Notes: generated from the sequence alone by a model not told the origin. Shown: positions 11,400 through 22,634, counted from the stretch's first letter. The stretch: DNA of 64,000 nt from Pinus tabuliformis (GCA_031772625.1 CM062816.1:628982992-629046991); one strand, 5' to 3'. Numbers and translations are program-made.

Positions 11400-14220
11400 A
11401 CATGCTGAGAGTATAGTTCTAAGAAATCATAGGACTTTATAGTGTCCTCTGCTTTTCCCCTATAACCTCGAGAAAGGATCATATCCATTTCCCATAATTC
11501 ATTAGTAAAGTGATATGGGTGCTGATATTGATAGGTTGGAAGCCAAACAAGAGGAAAATCAAATCCAAGTCCAATCCATCCTGGGCCATTCCTCCTAATG
11601 AAATCAACATACCGAGGAACTCTAGAAATGTCTTATATAAAATTTTAATGGAAATAGGGACCTTCAACCCTGAGCTCCTGTCAACAAATATTCCACCTTA
11701 ACTTACTCCCTTCTAATGCATTACCTCTTATCCCTTGAATATTCCTAAGGCATATATGTAAAACAGAACCCCGATATTCCATCATCAATGCTTTGGTGGT
11801 TGGAAATTTCAATATCCAATTATGTGCCCTAGCGACAACATCAACAGAGCTAGGCTCATTTCTAATGCACAAATTTACTTGCCCCTCATTGGTTGTTAAA
11901 GTTCCATATGCCACTTTCCAAATTACCTGGTTCGAGCAAAAGACACAAAATCCTTCAATTGAAAATCCCTCACATAAGGTGTCAAATTGAAATATCTATC
12001 TCCAAAACAAGTAAGGTCATGCAAATATAATTCACACAACAAATGTTGTTATGAGAAATTAACACTATAAATTTTCCAAGAAATCTTGAACTTTCCTTGT
12101 ATTATATGGACGTTTATCCTTAAGGGCTGTCAATTGCAAGAAACCAATTTTCCTGCAGATATAAAGGATAATATGGAGAAGGAAGTATGCAACTTAGTAA
12201 TGTATCAATAATATCATACATAAATTCATTCTCTTGATGTAGTAGTTGCACTTCTTATTGCAATTACTTCACTTGTATTATTATTTGTTTCCTCTCTCTT
12301 TGAACACTCACAAACTCTTGAATTCTTGAATTTTCAGCCCATTCCTTCTTAAGGCTGCTGACCATCTCCACATGTTTCAGAAAAATATCCTCCTCTTTAG
12401 GGAATATTGCTAACTTCTTCCAATTTTCTACTTCCCTAAGAAAAGATGATGTTTGCATTATTTCTTCAGATTTTAGCTAGGCTATTTTTGATGTTGTTAG
12501 AACATCAGACTCAACAATGTCTTTTTTATCCCCTTTCTCCTCCTATTGTGCTATCTCAACTATTGGTTCTTTTGTAACAACAACATCATTGACATTTTCT
12601 TGTGGAGCAATAATGAAATTAAGTTCAATCCGCTCCATTTCAACTGTTGGTTATTGTGTAACAACAACATTATAAATAAGTTCTTATGGAGAAACAAACT
12701 ATTTTTCTTCTCCCTAATTTGGTTTAACTGCTAGTTCTTGTCTAACAACAACATTGTCAACAAATTCTTATGGAGCAACAAGTTGAATTTCTTCATTTTG
12801 TCCTCGCAGTGAGAGTACTGAGACAATAATTGATTTCACAACTCTATCTTTTGCAAAAATTTGTTGACACCTCTCACATACTTTTATGGTTGTTTCAGTG
12901 GATGATGTTATTCTTACTGCTTCTGATAACATGTCTAACCCATTTTTATTCTTAAATTGTAATTGTTCCTTAACCATGACAAGTTTTTTTCTTAAATCTT
13001 CACTTTATTTTTTCAAAATTTTAATTTGGTTGACAAGGGGGTTGATCAGAGTCTTACTTAATAGAGGGGAAACTCATTTTCTTTCATATATTTTTCTTTT
13101 ATTGGTTCTCCTTCCTTACGTTGCTCATTAGATCATTTCTTAAATTCTAGTGTAGCAGCAAAGGCTTTAGGCATGGAGGCACCTTCCTCTACAGGCTCTT
13201 CTTGTTTTCCCTTATCATGCCATTTCTTAGGCTCCCTTAATTTAGCTATAATAATACATTTTTCTGGTGCTAGAGTAGTCTCTTGTGTAAAAGGAACTCA
13301 AACCCTTTTCTTAGGGTTCCTTCCACCAAATGGATTCTCCAATATTCTCTTCTTTACCTTCACTTGTCCTGAGGCATCCTTGGTTTGATGAGAAACATTT
13401 CTTTCTTCATCTGTTGGCTTAGGTACCACTATCTTAGAAATTTCTTCTTCTGGTTCTTCTTATTCTATAGGACACCCATGATAAATATTTTCCAATGATC
13501 CATTGGACACCTCCATAGGCTCCTCTATTTGTGCCCCTTTTAATTTTCAATATGTACCAACATAATTATTTATAGAGCTCCATCTCTTAGGGTTCTGATG
13601 ACTAGATCTAGAAAATACATCCTCCCTACTCTGCTTAAGGGTTGCGGTTGTTATGCTCTTGGGGGGTCTAGAAAAGCTACTTCTATGAGGTGTGGTTACA
13701 TTACTTGCATGTGTTATTTCAACACTCTCCTTGTGTTGCTCACTTTCATCATCCTATGCATCCACACCCCCTTCTACCGTAGTGAGAAAATTATGACCAA
13801 TTTGATAAGTGCATGATTGGTTAAACAAGTTTCTAGTTGTTTTTCCCCTCGCACTATCTTTTCCATGTGATATAGAAACTTCAAAAAATAGTAAGGGAGA
13901 TTTATCAACTTCCCTATTCTAAGGTGTGTTAACAACTGAAAGTGATAGTTGAATATAATCCGAAAGTGAGCCTCACTGGTGATAAATTTCTAAATGAAGA
14001 GAGGCACATCCTCCCAAAGATGGGGAAGGGATGCTTTGTCAAAACCCATCTCTTAGTTTCAAATTCATCTCTTTCTTACAAAAAATTAGCCTTAGCTAAT
14101 GGAATCAATACCTTCCTTGAAAACCACCGAGCCCCTTTCTATGGCAAGCCCGTTACTCTTCCAACTACCTTCTTTGTAACAAAAATTCTAAATCTCCTGA
14201 CATCAAAGTAATGTCTAGTT
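11400..14220 (-). pseudogene. decayed coding region of an unidentified, probably repeat-encoded protein
   Basis: On the minus strand, long coding-like blocks follow each other with stops and frame changes. Near 14200-13960 there is KGARWFSRKVLIPLAKANF and FGRMCLSSFRNLSPV. About 13940-13130 is one Ser/Lys/Glu-rich frame with roughly eight stops, containing SSFSRPPKSITTATLKQSRE and KKRILENPFGGRNPKKR. About 12977-12768 contains CERCQQIF, and 12458-12264 is charged and helix-like. About 11960-11480 contains NLCIRNEPSSVDVVARAHNW, RYVDFIRRNGPGWIGLGFDF and WLPTYQYQHPYHF. Keeping a sensible composition over nearly 3 kb points to a true ancient gene. I do not recognise the family. A gag-like or other mobile-element protein is possible, because many decayed elements surround it. 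Confidence 0.5.
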
Positions 14221-14499
14221 AGGGTTTTGTTGACGGTGCTAGACCCGCAAACATTTAGGGGATCTCTCCAATGTGAAGTCCCAATTAGGCCTCACACAAT
14301 TTTGTGTAGGAGTCCCATCCAGTATAAAGGTTTAGTTGCCGAATTATTAAATATTTTCCTTGGCCCTAACTGTCAGCATGAGAGAGGGATGCAATGGTAT
14401 CTTCAAAAGCAAGAAGGTGTGCCTAGTGAGTGTTCAGTCGTAATTATCTCAAGGTTCTTCTACTGCATAGGGGGGAGAAAAGTGAAACTATAAGTGAGA

Positions 14500-17032
14500 G
14501 GTAATAGTACCACCCAAGAAGAAACACACATGAACCAGAAGGGTGTCTAACGTCCACCAAAATAGTCCATAGCGGATATGACTATTGTTAAAACCAACAA
14601 ATACATAAAGATGTACATAATATCCCGTGGAACAGTACATAAGGATGGGATAACAATAACAACCATTACAACACATTCTCAATAATATAAGTACTAAAAT
14701 AGTTCAACTATCTTAGCACATGTGAAAGAAAACATGAAATACAAACATCCACAGAATAGTCTTACAAAAATTCATAGTATATGCATGAAGAATGTGTTGG
14801 TCTTGAAGGCTTCTGTTATTAAGTAAAATTTTCAAGACATGTTTACAATATACATCACTAGCCCTAGTAATGAAGCATTGCAGCCACACCTTGCTCCTCA
14901 AAGAACTAGCTGATCTCTCTAATGCCTTATAAGAGGAGCCAAAGTGAAAATTATTTTTCTCATACATGGATGGAGTATATATAAAAAAGGGTGATTCTTT
15001 GACTACCCTCATGACTGTTTGACTTACTATGAATTTTTGAATTACATGACTATTTACATTCCATGTGTGCCCTTTGGACTTCCACTTTACAATACAATTG
15101 AATATAATATACATGATCCATAATAGTGATGTGACACATGACCACTCATGACATGACATGACATGGCTCTGCTAACATGGGTTTCTTGATGATGTCACTG
15201 TATCAAGTCACTGTTGCTTCTAAGTGCTAGATGTCTTCTTGAAGATGCTTTCTCTTCACCTCCACATGACTTGGTGATGTAGAATCTTCAATGAAATTCA
15301 GCCTTGGATAGTGATTGCAAACTTGTGTCCCTTTGCTTTCTCTTGATTGATCAACTTGTATGTTCAACTACAAGAGAGTATTTAGGAATGATTCCATCCT
15401 TATTCTCCTTCTCCATCATCTTTCCATGAGATGATAGGGTATTTTTTCTTGCAATTCACTCATGACAAGATGACATCAATCCAAAAATCCCCTAGTCTAA
15501 GATGATGCATTCTGATCCACCAACTGAGCCTAGAACAAGTGACAAGCTGGGAAGAGGGAATCAGTGACTGTGCATTGTGTAGTTCCAGCAGCTAGGGAAA
15601 AATATTGAGCTTTGAGACTATGCAATGCGTAACTTAGGGAGGCATGAAGGAAAAGACTACACAATTTCCAGAGCTAGTGGTGTCAGGATGAGGGAATGGA
15701 CATTGAGAGATCCAACTGCATAGTTTTGGGAGTCAAAAGAGGTTGGGATTATGAAAAAATACATAGTTCAAGTACTCAGGGGATGAGATTGAGGATGCAA
15801 AGTACACAATTAAAGATGGGCTGGAGGACAAGACTGCATAATTATGAAGGTTAAGGTGGATACTTGGGCATAGAAATTGTTCAGTGCAGTAGTCCTCAGA
15901 GATAGGAACTGCACATAGTGTAGTATCAAGCAACAAGGTTACAAATAGAGGTTTGATACTGCATCGCGTGCAGCTCAGGAAATGCCTAAAGAGGCTAGGT
16001 TGTTTGGTCGGGAAATTTTACTAAAAATGGCTAAGTGTGGGATCAATGAGATAGGTGATGAACTATGATGAAACTTGATTGTGATCACACACTTAGAATA
16101 ATATGGTGACACAACAACATAGATCATCCGAACACATGAATAAATCATTTCCCTTCATTTGACTGCTTTACAACAAGATAAGACAAGTGTGACACTTTAG
16201 ATAGACTTTGGGATGATTGTGACGACACTTGTGCGACAATTCTTAGGAATTTGTGTATGGGTACAACATATGTTTACATAGTTAGAAAAAATAATATACA
16301 CAATGGGAGACCTTTGAAACCATCAAAATAGGTTTACATAAATTGCGTAAAAGTGGAACATGCCAAAAGACAACAATTAACCCAACATGCAAAAGGGAAC
16401 AAAGCACTACATGAAGGCTCACGAGATAGGATTAAATGTTTGCAACAACAATGTACAATTCCAAGGAAGGCTCCGAAATTGAGTGTAAGCAAAAATTTTG
16501 GAGGGTGTTGGAACATCTACAATAGGTCTACATGTACAAAGTCTAGAGAAATAAACTCACTAAAACCCTGCAATTTCTCAAAATAACTCAGCCACCCTGC
16601 ATTTCAAAAGAATTCTAGATATTTTGGGTACTGTAAAAACATGTCAAAAGAGTCGGGTTCATGTCTTAACATTGCTCCTCTCATGGCTGCCTAGAAATGT
16701 AACTACTCAGTGCTGCTAAAGACTTGTTACAAAGTTACCTTGGCACACACAAATGCTTGCTAAGGAGAGAATGTTGAGACACAACAATTACTCCCTTTTT
16801 ACCAAATTGGGTCTTTTAGTTCTCATGAGAAAGACTTTGCACAATCACATCAATTTCCAAAAATGACAGTAAAGGTAATAATGTAAAAGTAATGATGGTA
16901 AGGGTAATGATACTAAAAATGACAATGATTACCATAATGGTAAAAGTAATGATGGTTGCAAGGTATAATCATACATTATTATGGTAAAGTGAATCAATTG
17001 TTCATCAAGCCATATCCAATTAATTACAAAAT
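14500..17032. other. intergenic DNA, no supported gene
   Basis: Longer frames here (for example 14713-15159 minus) show no recognisable motif, and their composition is not protein-like. CATGACATGACATGACATGG at about 15146-15165 and a TAATGATGGTAA-like degenerate repeat at about 16860-16960 are simple-sequence tracts. The block may be old LTR sequence but no termini can be fixed. Confidence 0.45.
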
Positions 17033-17457
17033 CTATCCTTGACATGTGTAATAGAAAAATTCATATCCAATGCCATAATGAGGAGAAAAATAGGACGTTA
17101 TAGAGGAAGCTACAAATGAAGCTAAAAACGAAGTTACAAAGGAAGCTAAACATGAACTAAAAATAATGCCATAACCAAGAGAAACATAGGATGTTACATA
17201 GGAAGTTATACATGAAGCGACATGAGGAGCTAAAGGAGAGGCTAAAATAGGTGCTAAATCCGATGCTAAAGATGATTCCAAAGATCATGATCTATCTGTG
17301 ATTGGCGTAAAAAATTCCAAAATTTGCACCATACCAATAAATAACACCGCTTGTTTTCAAAAAGGCGGAGAAAAATACACTAAAACAATTAGCCGAAGCA
17401 AAAAAGGGAGCTAAAGAGGAAGCCAATCACATGGATTTGTTATTTTTAGAGAACAAA
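17033..17457 (+). pseudogene. LEA-like repeat coding trace (weak)
   Basis: In one plus-strand frame the peptide has short Ala/Lys/Glu repeats: EEATNEAKNEVTKEAKHE, then GAKGEAKIGAKSDAKDDSKD, then AEAKKGAKEEA in a shifted frame. Such K-E-A repeats are typical of late embryogenesis abundant (LEA) proteins, which protect cells during drying. Two DNA units with ATGCCATAA, GAGAAA-ATAGGA and GAAGC words are 96 bp (32 codons) apart at about 17071 and 17167. Several stops and at least one frameshift show it is not functional. It ends directly at the gypsy LTR. Low-complexity chance similarity is a real alternative. Confidence 0.3.
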
Positions 17458-17790
17458 TGTTAAGCCCCTATACTACTAGTGTAACCCCTTATTGTTATTA
17501 GTACAACCCCCTTATTATATTGGTGTACCCATGTAGTGCCCATATTTTTACTATTGTGCCCCATAGAAGCCCACTATTGTTATTATTGTGCCCTTACATT
17601 ATTATTTTTATTTCGGCTCTGATTATATTAGGACTCCCTAGACTCCTTTATATAGAAAGGAGGTCTTGTCATTTGTATCATCCAATAATTGTTCATTTGT
17701 GTAATGTAAAGGAGGTTGCCTCCTCGAGGAGGCTGAATTATAAGGCATTCAACTATCTTTTCTATCCTTTTGTGAGTTGGTTTCATAACA
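17458..17790 (+). repeat. chromovirus 5' LTR
   Basis: The LTR starts TGTTAAGCCCCTATACTAC and ends TTTCATAACA, with TG...CA termini, and is 333 bp long. A TATA-like box (TTTATATAGAAAGG) lies near 17648. The match to 20035-20088 and 26808-27086 confirms the boundaries. Confidence 0.9.
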
Positions 17791-17792
17791 TT

Positions 17793-17804
17793 TGGTATCA
17801 GAGC
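17793..17804 (+). other. primer-binding site for initiator tRNA-Met
   Basis: TGGTATCAGAGC lies 2 bp after the LTR end. This is the standard plant primer-binding site for the initiator methionine tRNA that starts minus-strand DNA synthesis. Confidence 0.9.
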
Positions 17805-18309
17805 TTTGGATTATAGGGTTTCACTACTCCAAACAGGTCATCGTGGAATTTTCGCTATAAATTTTTTCTGCGATGTTTCAGAAGCGAAAAAAAATCCATT
17901 TGAGACAAAATCACACTTAACCTCGGGTCTGAATTTCAGAGCTTTTCGCACTATATTTTCGGAGATATGATCTGAGGAATTTAGTCTTTTTCTAGACTCT
18001 TGAATTACATTCCAAACAGGTGACCTGGGGAAAATCGTCATAACTTTCTCTCTGAGCATCGGATTAAAATTTTGTAAGAAGGTCCAGAAATAGGACGGAC
18101 TTTAGTTTCTTGTATATATTTTTCAAAGCCAATGGTCAAAACAGTGACATGTGGCACTTCATACAATTTCTCTTTTTGGAAAGGTCTATAATCAAGTCAT
18201 CTTGGTAGATTGTGCATAACTCTTCCTTGGAGAATCCAATTTGGATCAGACTAGTGGCATTGGAAAGAGGACACAGAGGGCTATTGCAGATCGCGATTTC
18301 AGAACTGGA

Positions 18310-18930
18310 AGAACCGAAATTACAGAGTTATAGTTGTTTCAAGTCGAGCTCCTAAAATCAAGAAAAGGTGATATGAGGAAGTTTGATGGCAAGGATCCGG
18401 TAAATTGGATACCTCAGATGGAGCAATATTTTGATCTACATGGTGTACCACTGTTACAAAAGGTATGTATTGCATCTTCATATTTAGAACCAGATCAATT
18501 TTTATGGTATAAAGGGTTTTGCTCTCATAAACAACTTGTTACATGGTCAATTTTCATGGAGGAAATGATAGCACATTATGAGGATACAAAGAGCAACACC
18601 TTCTTTAGAGTAACACCATAACAATTGGAAAGAGTAAAAGAGATTTGTTACATAGTGGAAAGTAAAATTATGGCAACAAGGAAGTCTACCCTTCACAACT
18701 ATAATAATGGAAGTGTTGTTTCTCCTAGCCTTGCACAACCTACAAGGGTTACACAACAACAATTGGAAGAGAAAAGAGAAAAAAGGGCTTTGTTACAATT
18801 GTGATATCAAATGCACTAAAGGTCATAAGTGTGCCGAGAAGAAATTATTTTACATAGATTATGAAGAGGAGGAAGAAAAGGATCAAGAAACATCAAAAGA
18901 AGAGTATGTACACCAAGAATCAACCCCAGA
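18310..18930 (+). pseudogene. gypsy gag (capsid part and zinc knuckle)
   Basis: The capsid-like part reads MRKFDGKDPVNWIPQMEQYF, then FLWYKGF and WSIFMEEM, matching the plant gypsy gag pattern (FDG.DP..WI...E.YF). After a stop at 18619 and a frame change, the next frame (18707-) has the zinc knuckle CYNCDIKCTKGHKCAEKKLF and an acidic linker EEEEEKDQE. Gag would package element RNA into particles. The capsid part is shortened and broken by one stop and a frameshift, so no full Gag is made. Confidence 0.85.
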
Positions 18931-18934
18931 GAAA

Positions 18935-19300
18935 GAAGAAATGAATCCGACCATATCTTGTAAAGCATTGGCAAGAATTACCACTCCTCAAACTCTCAAG
19001 ATAGAAGGACATATAAGAAGAAAAAGGTTCATGAAGTGAAAGATCACATCGAGAAAGAAGAAATGAATCCAACGACATGTTGTAATGCATTGGCTAGAAT
19101 TACCACTCCTCAAACTATTAAGATAGAAGGACATATTAAGAAGAAAAATGTTAAATAAGTGAAATATCACATCGAGCATCAAGAAATGAATCTAACAATA
19201 TCTTGTAAAGCATGGGAAGAAAGTACCGCTCCTCAAAATCTAAAGATAGAAGGACATATCAAGAAGAAAAAGGTTCAAGCAATGAAATATCACATCGAGC
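18935..19300 (+). pseudogene. protease N-terminus, triplicated in tandem
   Basis: Three copies of an EEMNPTISCKALARITTPQ-like segment followed by IEGHIKKKKV begin at ATGs 18941, 19062 and 19186, spaced 121 and 124 bp. In intact elements this segment leads into the DSG active site of the aspartic protease, and here no copy does. Because the spacing is not a multiple of three, each copy lies in a different frame; only the third joins the downstream open frame. The sequence after each copy is KYHIEHQ or KDHIEKE. Confidence 0.8.
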
Positions 19301-19863
19301 ATCAACAACAAGTTCTCCAACTTTTAAAGGATAACGCCACTTTGGTGCATGATCGAATGAAACAACAGGTAGATCAACATCATAGTGAAAAATGTTTTGA
19401 TGTAGGTGATTGGGTAATTTTACAACTACATCTCAAACAAGCTATTTATGAGAAGGAAATGTCGGCAATATTACATGCACTTAAAAAATGGCGACCTTAC
19501 CCAATGGGAAGTCACTTCAAGGTAAAAATGGATCATGATAGTCTTAAATACTTTTTAGAAAAAATATTATCTCTAGAAGAACAGAAAAAATGGGTCACAA
19601 ATATGTTGGGTTATGACTTTGACATCGTCTATAGAAAAGGGAAGCAAAATTTTGTTGCAGATGCACTCTCAAGAAAGGATGAGGATGTGGAAGCATTGTT
19701 TTGTGCTATTTCTATTATCCAACCAGATTGGATAAACAAAGCAAGGGATGAATGGAAGAAGGACGAAGAAGTGTGGCCACTCATTCAAAAGTTGCAGAAG
19801 ATTCCAATTAAACAATATTTCTATAACTTGAAGAGGAAGGAAAAATCATATTGGAACCTGTAG
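19159..19863 (+). pseudogene. chimeric frame: protease start, GPY/F piece, then RNase H
   Basis: This 234-codon open frame starts with the third protease-N copy. It then has QVLQLLKDNATLVHDRMKQQ and HHSEKCFDVGDWVILQL, which belong after the integrase core (GPY/F region) in normal chromoviruses. From about 19437 it is RNase H: YEKEMSAILHALKKWRPYPM, MDHDSLKYFL, YDFDIVYRKGKQNFVADALS. The linker that precedes integrase follows (QPDWINKARDEWKKDEEVW). Reverse transcriptase is absent. The order is reversed compared with the family (RT-RH-IN-GPY/F), so it must have arisen by recombination or template switching. The frame is still uninterrupted, but the normal Pol cannot be made from it. Confidence 0.85.
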
Positions 19864-20006
19864 CAGTGATAGAAACAAGAACCTAATAGCTACGAAATCG
19901 ATCAATTTCAGAGTATCTCATCAAGTGGAAGAACTTACACGCTAAAGATTCCACATGGGAGGACAAGAATATTCTACAGAAGCATCAAGAACTACTCAAG
20001 AGTTGA
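19854..20006 (+). pseudogene. chromodomain at the end of the element
   Basis: The frame reads EPVAVIETRT, two stops, LRNRSISEYLIKWKNL, DSTWEDKNIL, HQELLKS and then a TGA. YLIKWK-L..DSTWE is the chromodomain signature of chromovirus integrases, which directs integration by binding modified histones. The two adjacent stops after the first ten residues mean it is not translated with the upstream frame, from which it is one frame shifted. Confidence 0.85.
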
Positions 20007-20020
20007 GGACAACACTTTTT

Positions 20021-20088
20021 GAAGGAGAGGGGCATGTTAGGCCCCTATACTACTAGTGTAACCCCTTATTGTTATTAGTACAACCCCC
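20021..20088 (+). repeat. polypurine tract and left part of the chromovirus 3' LTR
   Basis: GAAGGAGAGGGG at 20021-20032 is the polypurine tract. The LTR starts TGTTAGGCCCCTATACTAC at 20035 and stops after CCCCC at 20088, where the copia element begins. The rest of this LTR resumes at 26808. Confidence 0.9.
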
Positions 20089-21106
20089 TGCTAAAATTGG
20101 AAACCATGGCAAAACTTCATGTGGGTCATCTTATTCATGGCTGATAATATTTTTATTAGATTCCTCTCGTCGAGAGATGTAGGATTGATATAAAAATCAT
20201 CCGATTCCGATAAGTATTCATGGAGATATGAATTTATTTTGATTATGGAATTATTATCAAGTCGACCTACAACTCATGTAGGTTCAGAAGCCCAACAGTC
20301 GCATCTATTCAAACACCAACATTGTGTATAAATATAAGAGGACTTTTCCTCATTTGCACTCACTCTTCTCATCACATCTCTCTCTCTCTCTACTGTGCAG
20401 AAATGGGTCTCTCTCTCACACACGTGAAACCAGAAGCTGTTGAACCTAAAGCTGCAACTGCAGATCCAAATATTGACTTGCGTGGCCTAGAGGATCTCCT
20501 CTTTGGAACTGCACTATACGTTCATCTGAACCTCCTCTGAAAGCCACAACTTTTGGTGGTGGAATGAAGTCAATCCGACGAACGGTTTGCAAGATATCAA
20601 CTGCCCTAGTTTGAAGTCGGAAACTGAAGCTGCAACTGTAGAAGTAAAGATTAGACTGCGTGGCCTAGAAGATCTCCTCATCTAAACTACACTGTAGGTT
20701 CATCTGAACCTCCTCTGGAAGTTGCAACTTTTGGTGGTGGAATGAAGTCAATTCGACGATCGGTTTGTGAGATATCGTCTGCCCTAGTTTGATAATGAAG
20801 CCGCTAATGCTGATGCTGCTGATCTAGGGTTTGCTACTGCTGATATGAATCAGATTTATTGTACTATTTCTCTCTGCAGAATTATTGAAGATAAAATAAG
20901 ATTTGATCAAAGGGTTTCCCCACACACTGTGGGGTTTGTCCTTGGCTAGCCACCACATCTTGTGTCTCTTGTCTTGGCTTGTTTTCTGTCGATCGTTTAA
21001 TGTTCTATTTGCACTTTACTTTATGTACATGTGATTACTAATCTGTGGAATATAATAAGAAAAACAAGTAAACTCTTATAAGCATAGAAAATACCAAAAC
21101 TTTACA
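20089..21106 (+). repeat. nested copia 5' LTR
   Basis: It starts TGCTAAAATTGG and ends TTTACA. TATAAATA at 20327-20334 is the likely promoter box, followed by a CT-rich tract. Inside, a segment of about 180 bp with GCGTGGCCTAGAGGATCTCCTC is duplicated (near 20480 and 20659). A short frame opens with the ATG at 20403 and ends at 20540; it also occurs in the 3' LTR, but this follows from LTR identity and is no evidence of function. Confidence 0.92.
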
Positions 21107-21120
21107 TGGTATTAGAGCTG
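21107..21120 (+). other. copia primer-binding site
   Basis: TGGTATTAGAGCTG follows the LTR directly. It is the initiator tRNA-Met site TGGTATCAGAGC with one C to T change. Confidence 0.85.
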
Positions 21121-21195
21121 AGGTGAAGACAAAGCCCGAGCAAGAGCAAGAGCAATCACTGAAGAGAAGATTGGCAAGGCTATCCTAAAAGAACT

Positions 21196-21927
21196 ATGGG
21201 CTCCTCAACACTCTTTCCTGCCGAAGATAAGCTCCGTGAGAAATATGACTATCACGCATGGAAGATGTCTATCGATCTAACCCTAGAAGATCCAGGAGTT
21301 CTGGACCATGCAAGAGGCAATATTGTTGAGCCTCCATCAAATGCATCCGCTGTTGCATGGAAAAAATGGAAAACTGAAGAAGTCAAAATAGAATATCATC
21401 CGGGACTCTATCGACAAGCACTTGGTGGCCTACATCTCTGAAATGGACACCTCCAAGGAAATCTATGATAGACTGGGAAATGGCACTCACGACCCTTGGA
21501 GGATTACCATCCGAATGGTATGTGTTCAGGACTACTCTTCTGAACTATAATGTAATTCCTGGTTTTGAGGAATTAATGGCTAGATGCATTCAAGAAGAAA
21601 CAAGGGAAGAAGAGTAAGAATGCCCATGCCTAAAGGTCCTCCTGCTGCCTTTTCTTCTCATGCTAAGAAAAGAAATAATTCCGAGACTAAATCAAAAGGA
21701 TAGGCTGGACCTAAGGGTGGAAGAAAAGGACGATGTTACATATGCGATAAAGCAGGTCACTATGCAAGGGAATGCCATAATAGAAAGGACTCACACTGGG
21801 ACGATGATCAAAATCCCTCTGATGGCAAATCAAGGGAATGACAAATTCAACAGCGAAGGTAAGAGGAGAGTTGGGGATCGAGGAAGAGGACAACCATTCA
21901 AGAAGGCTAGAAATTCTAGGATGTATT
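21196..21927 (+). pseudogene. copia gag with zinc knuckle
   Basis: The start codon is at 21196 and the frame reads KYDYHAWKMSIDLTLED and AVAWKKWKTEEVK, as in copia gag. A frameshift near 21390 breaks it. Later pieces read LGGLPSEWYVFRTTLL and a zinc knuckle CYICDKAGHYARECHNRK at 21734-21787, with the CX2CX4HX4C cysteine/histidine pattern. The protease that should follow (with its DSGAS active site) is missing: the gag end runs directly into the segment before integrase. At least two frameshifts and stops prevent translation of an intact Gag. Confidence 0.85.
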
Positions 21928-22633
21928 AAATGCACCTGACCTCAAAAAGAACCTAGTGTCCATCTCGGTAATGGAAGACAAAGGCTACAAGGTAACCTTC
22001 AGCAATGGAAAGGTATGTATATGGAAAAATAATGTTAAAGATGCCTTTAATCTCGGGTTTAGTGTTGATTCATTATATCAAGTTGATGGAAGTCCGCTAG
22101 GTGTCATGTCTTGTGACACAACTCTTCAGTCCGAACTTTGGCATCAGGGGTTTGCCCACCTTCATTACAAAGCTCTACCTGATGTAAGACAGATGGTAAC
22201 AGGGATGCCCGAATTCCAAGTAGAGAAAGAAGGTGTATGTCCGGGATGTGCCAAAGGAAAGCTCAAAAGGGGACCATTCCCCTCAAGCCAAAGCAAGACC
22301 TCCGATATATTACAGTTGGTTCACTCAGGCATATCTGAGGCTGGCATTAAGAGGGAGACTACTACACCACGTACTCCTGAGCAGAATGGTGTGGCGGGAA
22401 GGAAGAATCGCATGATTGTGGAAGCTGTTCGGGCCATGCTACATGATCAAAGACTTCCAAAGTTTCTATGGGCTGAAACTACAAACACTGCCGTATATGT
22501 ACAAAATCGATGCCCTCATCAAGCATTGGGTTCCAAGACTCCTGAAGAAAATTTCATTGGTAAGAAACCTGATGTTTCTCATTTTAGAATTTTTGGAAGC
22601 CCTGTATATTTTCATGTAAGAGAAAAGAAATAA
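21928..22633 (+). pseudogene. copia integrase with deleted catalytic core
   Basis: DLKKNLVSISVMEDKGYKV and LWHQGFAHLHYKALPD mark the region before integrase, and CPGCAKGKLKRGPFP is part of the zinc-binding HHCC domain. The frame then jumps from LQLVHSGIS to GIKRETTTPRTPEQNGVAG. In intact copia integrases more than 70 residues with the first two catalytic Asp residues lie between these. The third catalytic residue, the Glu in NGVAERKN, is Gly here. The remainder (VEAVRAMLHDQRLPKFLWAE) is normal. The frame is open for 225 codons, so the deletion kept the frame, but the enzyme could not join DNA. Confidence 0.88.
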
Positions 22634-22634
22634 A

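Noticed and set aside
14227..14493. 88-codon plus-strand frame with protein-like sequence
   Set aside because: The minus strand over the neighbouring region carries the better coding signal, and the plus frame shows no motif or continuation.
14713..15159. 148-codon minus-strand frame
   Set aside because: It is the longest frame of its region but has no motif, no coding neighbour and a composition typical of AT-rich DNA.
17033..17281. 82-codon minus-strand frame with Ala/Ser-rich repeats
   Set aside because: It is the antisense of the K-E-A repeat trace, and its apparent hydrophobic repeats are a by-product.
20322..20540. 72-codon frame present in both nested copia LTRs as a conserved small gene
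   Set aside because: The two LTRs are copies of one template, so conservation is expected. The 3' copy also has an altered start region.
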